42,917 bases of DNA, taken from positions 1-42,917 of the forward strand of contig DASPLX010000003.1 in NCBI GenBank assembly GCA_035627375.1. The letters are read 5' to 3'. Of this stretch, positions 42,246 through 42,917 are shown in pieces. The translations under genes and the position numbers were made by a program. Position 1 is the stretch's first letter, and every line of letters starts with the position of its first letter. The stretch is from DASPLX01 sp035627375. GTDB taxonomy: Bacteria > Pseudomonadota > Gammaproteobacteria > Burkholderiales > Burkholderiaceae_D. The notes under the pieces were generated by a model. That model was not told where the DNA came from and did no database searches. It was given only the letters and a program-made list of their open reading frames with translations.

Positions 42246-42917
42246 TCGTCTTGCGTTTGCCGCACCGAAGGCGGTATGCGCGGATCGATGACGCGGAACC
42301 ACAGCGGCGGCAATAGCGCCAGCAAGACCATGGCGCCATAGCCGCCCGGCAGTTGCGGCGCATCATCGACATGGCGCAATTCCTGGTAGCGGCGCGCGGC
42401 GAAGGCGTGATGATCGGAATGGCGCGCGAGATTCAGCAGGAACCAGTTCGCCAGACGATAGCTCGAGTTCCAGGAATGGACCGGCGCGACCCGCTCGTAA
42501 CCGTGTTCGGTCTTGCGGCGCGCCAGGCCGTAATGCTCGACATAGTTGATGATCTCGAGCTCGCAAAACGCGACGGCCGATTGCGCCAGGAAGAACAGCA
42601 GGCCGGCCGGACCGAAGGCGATCCAGGCGGCGCCGGCGCATGCGAGAGACAGCAGGCTCCAATGCAGCACCTCGTTGCGCCAGGCCGGAAGGCCGCGCCG
42701 CCGCAGCCGTTCGGCCTCCAGCCTCCAGGCGTTGCGCAGATTGCGCGACACGGCTTGCGGCACGAATGCGTAGACGCTCTGGCCGCGCCGCGCCGACGAC
42801 GCATCGAGCGGCGTGGAGACATGGACATGATGTCCGTACAGATGCTCGATCTTGAAGCCGCCGTAGCAGACGGTCGCCAGCAGGATGCCGCCGGCCGCGC
42901 GTTCCAGCCGCGTCGCG
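42242..42917 (-). CDS. AlkB-like alkane 1-monooxygenase, C-terminal part (partial)
   Basis: About 224 C-terminal residues are present; the gene runs off the right edge with its N-terminus missing. Conserved histidine motifs of membrane di-iron hydroxylases are seen: EHLYGHH followed by STPLDASSARRGQS, NYVEHYGL, and LARHSDHHAFAARRYQELR. They match the AlkB alkane 1-monooxygenase family, which hydroxylates terminal carbons of alkanes using rubredoxin. Two hydrophobic segments lie in the middle. No rubredoxin domain is fused at the C-terminus. Family membership is clear; substrate is not. Desaturase-like relatives are possible but fit the motif spacing less well. Confidence 0.88.
   Translation of the reverse strand, partial: ATRLERAAGGILLATVCYGGFKIEHLYGHHVHVSTPLDASSARRGQSVYAFVPQAVSRNLRNAWRLEAERLRRRGLPAWRNEVLHWSLLSLACAGAAWIAFGPAGLLFFLAQSAVAFCELEIINYVEHYGLARRKTEHGYERVAPVHSWNSSYRLANWFLLNLARHSDHHAFAARRYQELRHVDDAPQLPGGYGAMVLLALLPPLWFRVIDPRIPPSVRQTQDD

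Noticed and set aside
1..42917. CRISPR arrays, insertion sequences, prophage genes, tRNA or rRNA genes
   Set aside because: No regularly spaced repeats, transposase, integrase, phage structural genes or tRNA-like cloverleaf were recognised on reading the window.

Overview
This 42.9 kb stretch is a dense, GC-rich bacterial chromosome segment made almost entirely of conserved housekeeping genes. Gene order points to a betaproteobacterium of the order Burkholderiales, probably Oxalobacteraceae. The markers are the alpha ribosomal operon followed by NodI/NodJ-like and cutA-dsbD genes, engB next to a cytochrome c4 and ResB/CcsB, lptM-lysA opposite cyaY, mrcA opposite pilMNOPQ-aroKB-dgt, and kdsD-kdsC-lptCAB-rpoN-hpf. 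The family assignment is inference; no rRNA or tRNA gene was found to support it.

Layout. 1-3403: the end of rpmJ, then rpsM, rpsK, rpsD, rpoA and rplQ, with structured gaps before rpsD and rpoA and a terminator after rplQ. 3534-8399: a NodIJ-type ABC exporter, cutA, dsbD and a 1-Cys peroxiredoxin. 8463-10407 (minus strand): hemB and engB, with a candidate plus-strand small RNA between them. 10607-18108: cytochrome c4, ResB and CcsB (System II cytochrome c biogenesis), then msrP, a TPR-methyltransferase and msrQ. 18232-20733: an acyltransferase, lysA, lptM and cyaY. 20781-32224: mrcA (PBP1A), divergent pilMNOPQ, a lipidated multi-Ig surface protein, aroK and aroB. 32257-34491: dgt and a 3-hydroxyisobutyryl-CoA hydrolase-like gene. 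34653-40125 (minus strand): kdsD, kdsC, lptC, lptA, lptB, rpoN and hpf. 40260-42917: a KefB/C-type antiporter and the C-terminal part of an AlkB-like hydroxylase that runs off the right end.

How the genes work together. One theme is periplasmic redox: DsbD carries reductant outward, ResB/CcsB attach heme to c-type cytochromes such as the c4 encoded beside them, and MsrPQ repairs oxidised methionines. A second is the cell envelope: Kdo synthesis and LPS export (kdsDC, lptCAB, lptM), peptidoglycan synthesis (mrcA) and type IV pilus assembly (pilMNOPQ).

No phage, insertion sequence, CRISPR array or defence island is visible. The items that depart most from a routine reading are: a four-hairpin, U8-terminated candidate small RNA with two CCUCC anti-Shine-Dalgarno motifs between hemB and engB; a TPR-methyltransferase between msrP and msrQ; an Ig-repeat lipoprotein between pilQ and aroK; and a terminator-like hairpin plus structured leader separating rpsK from rpsD.
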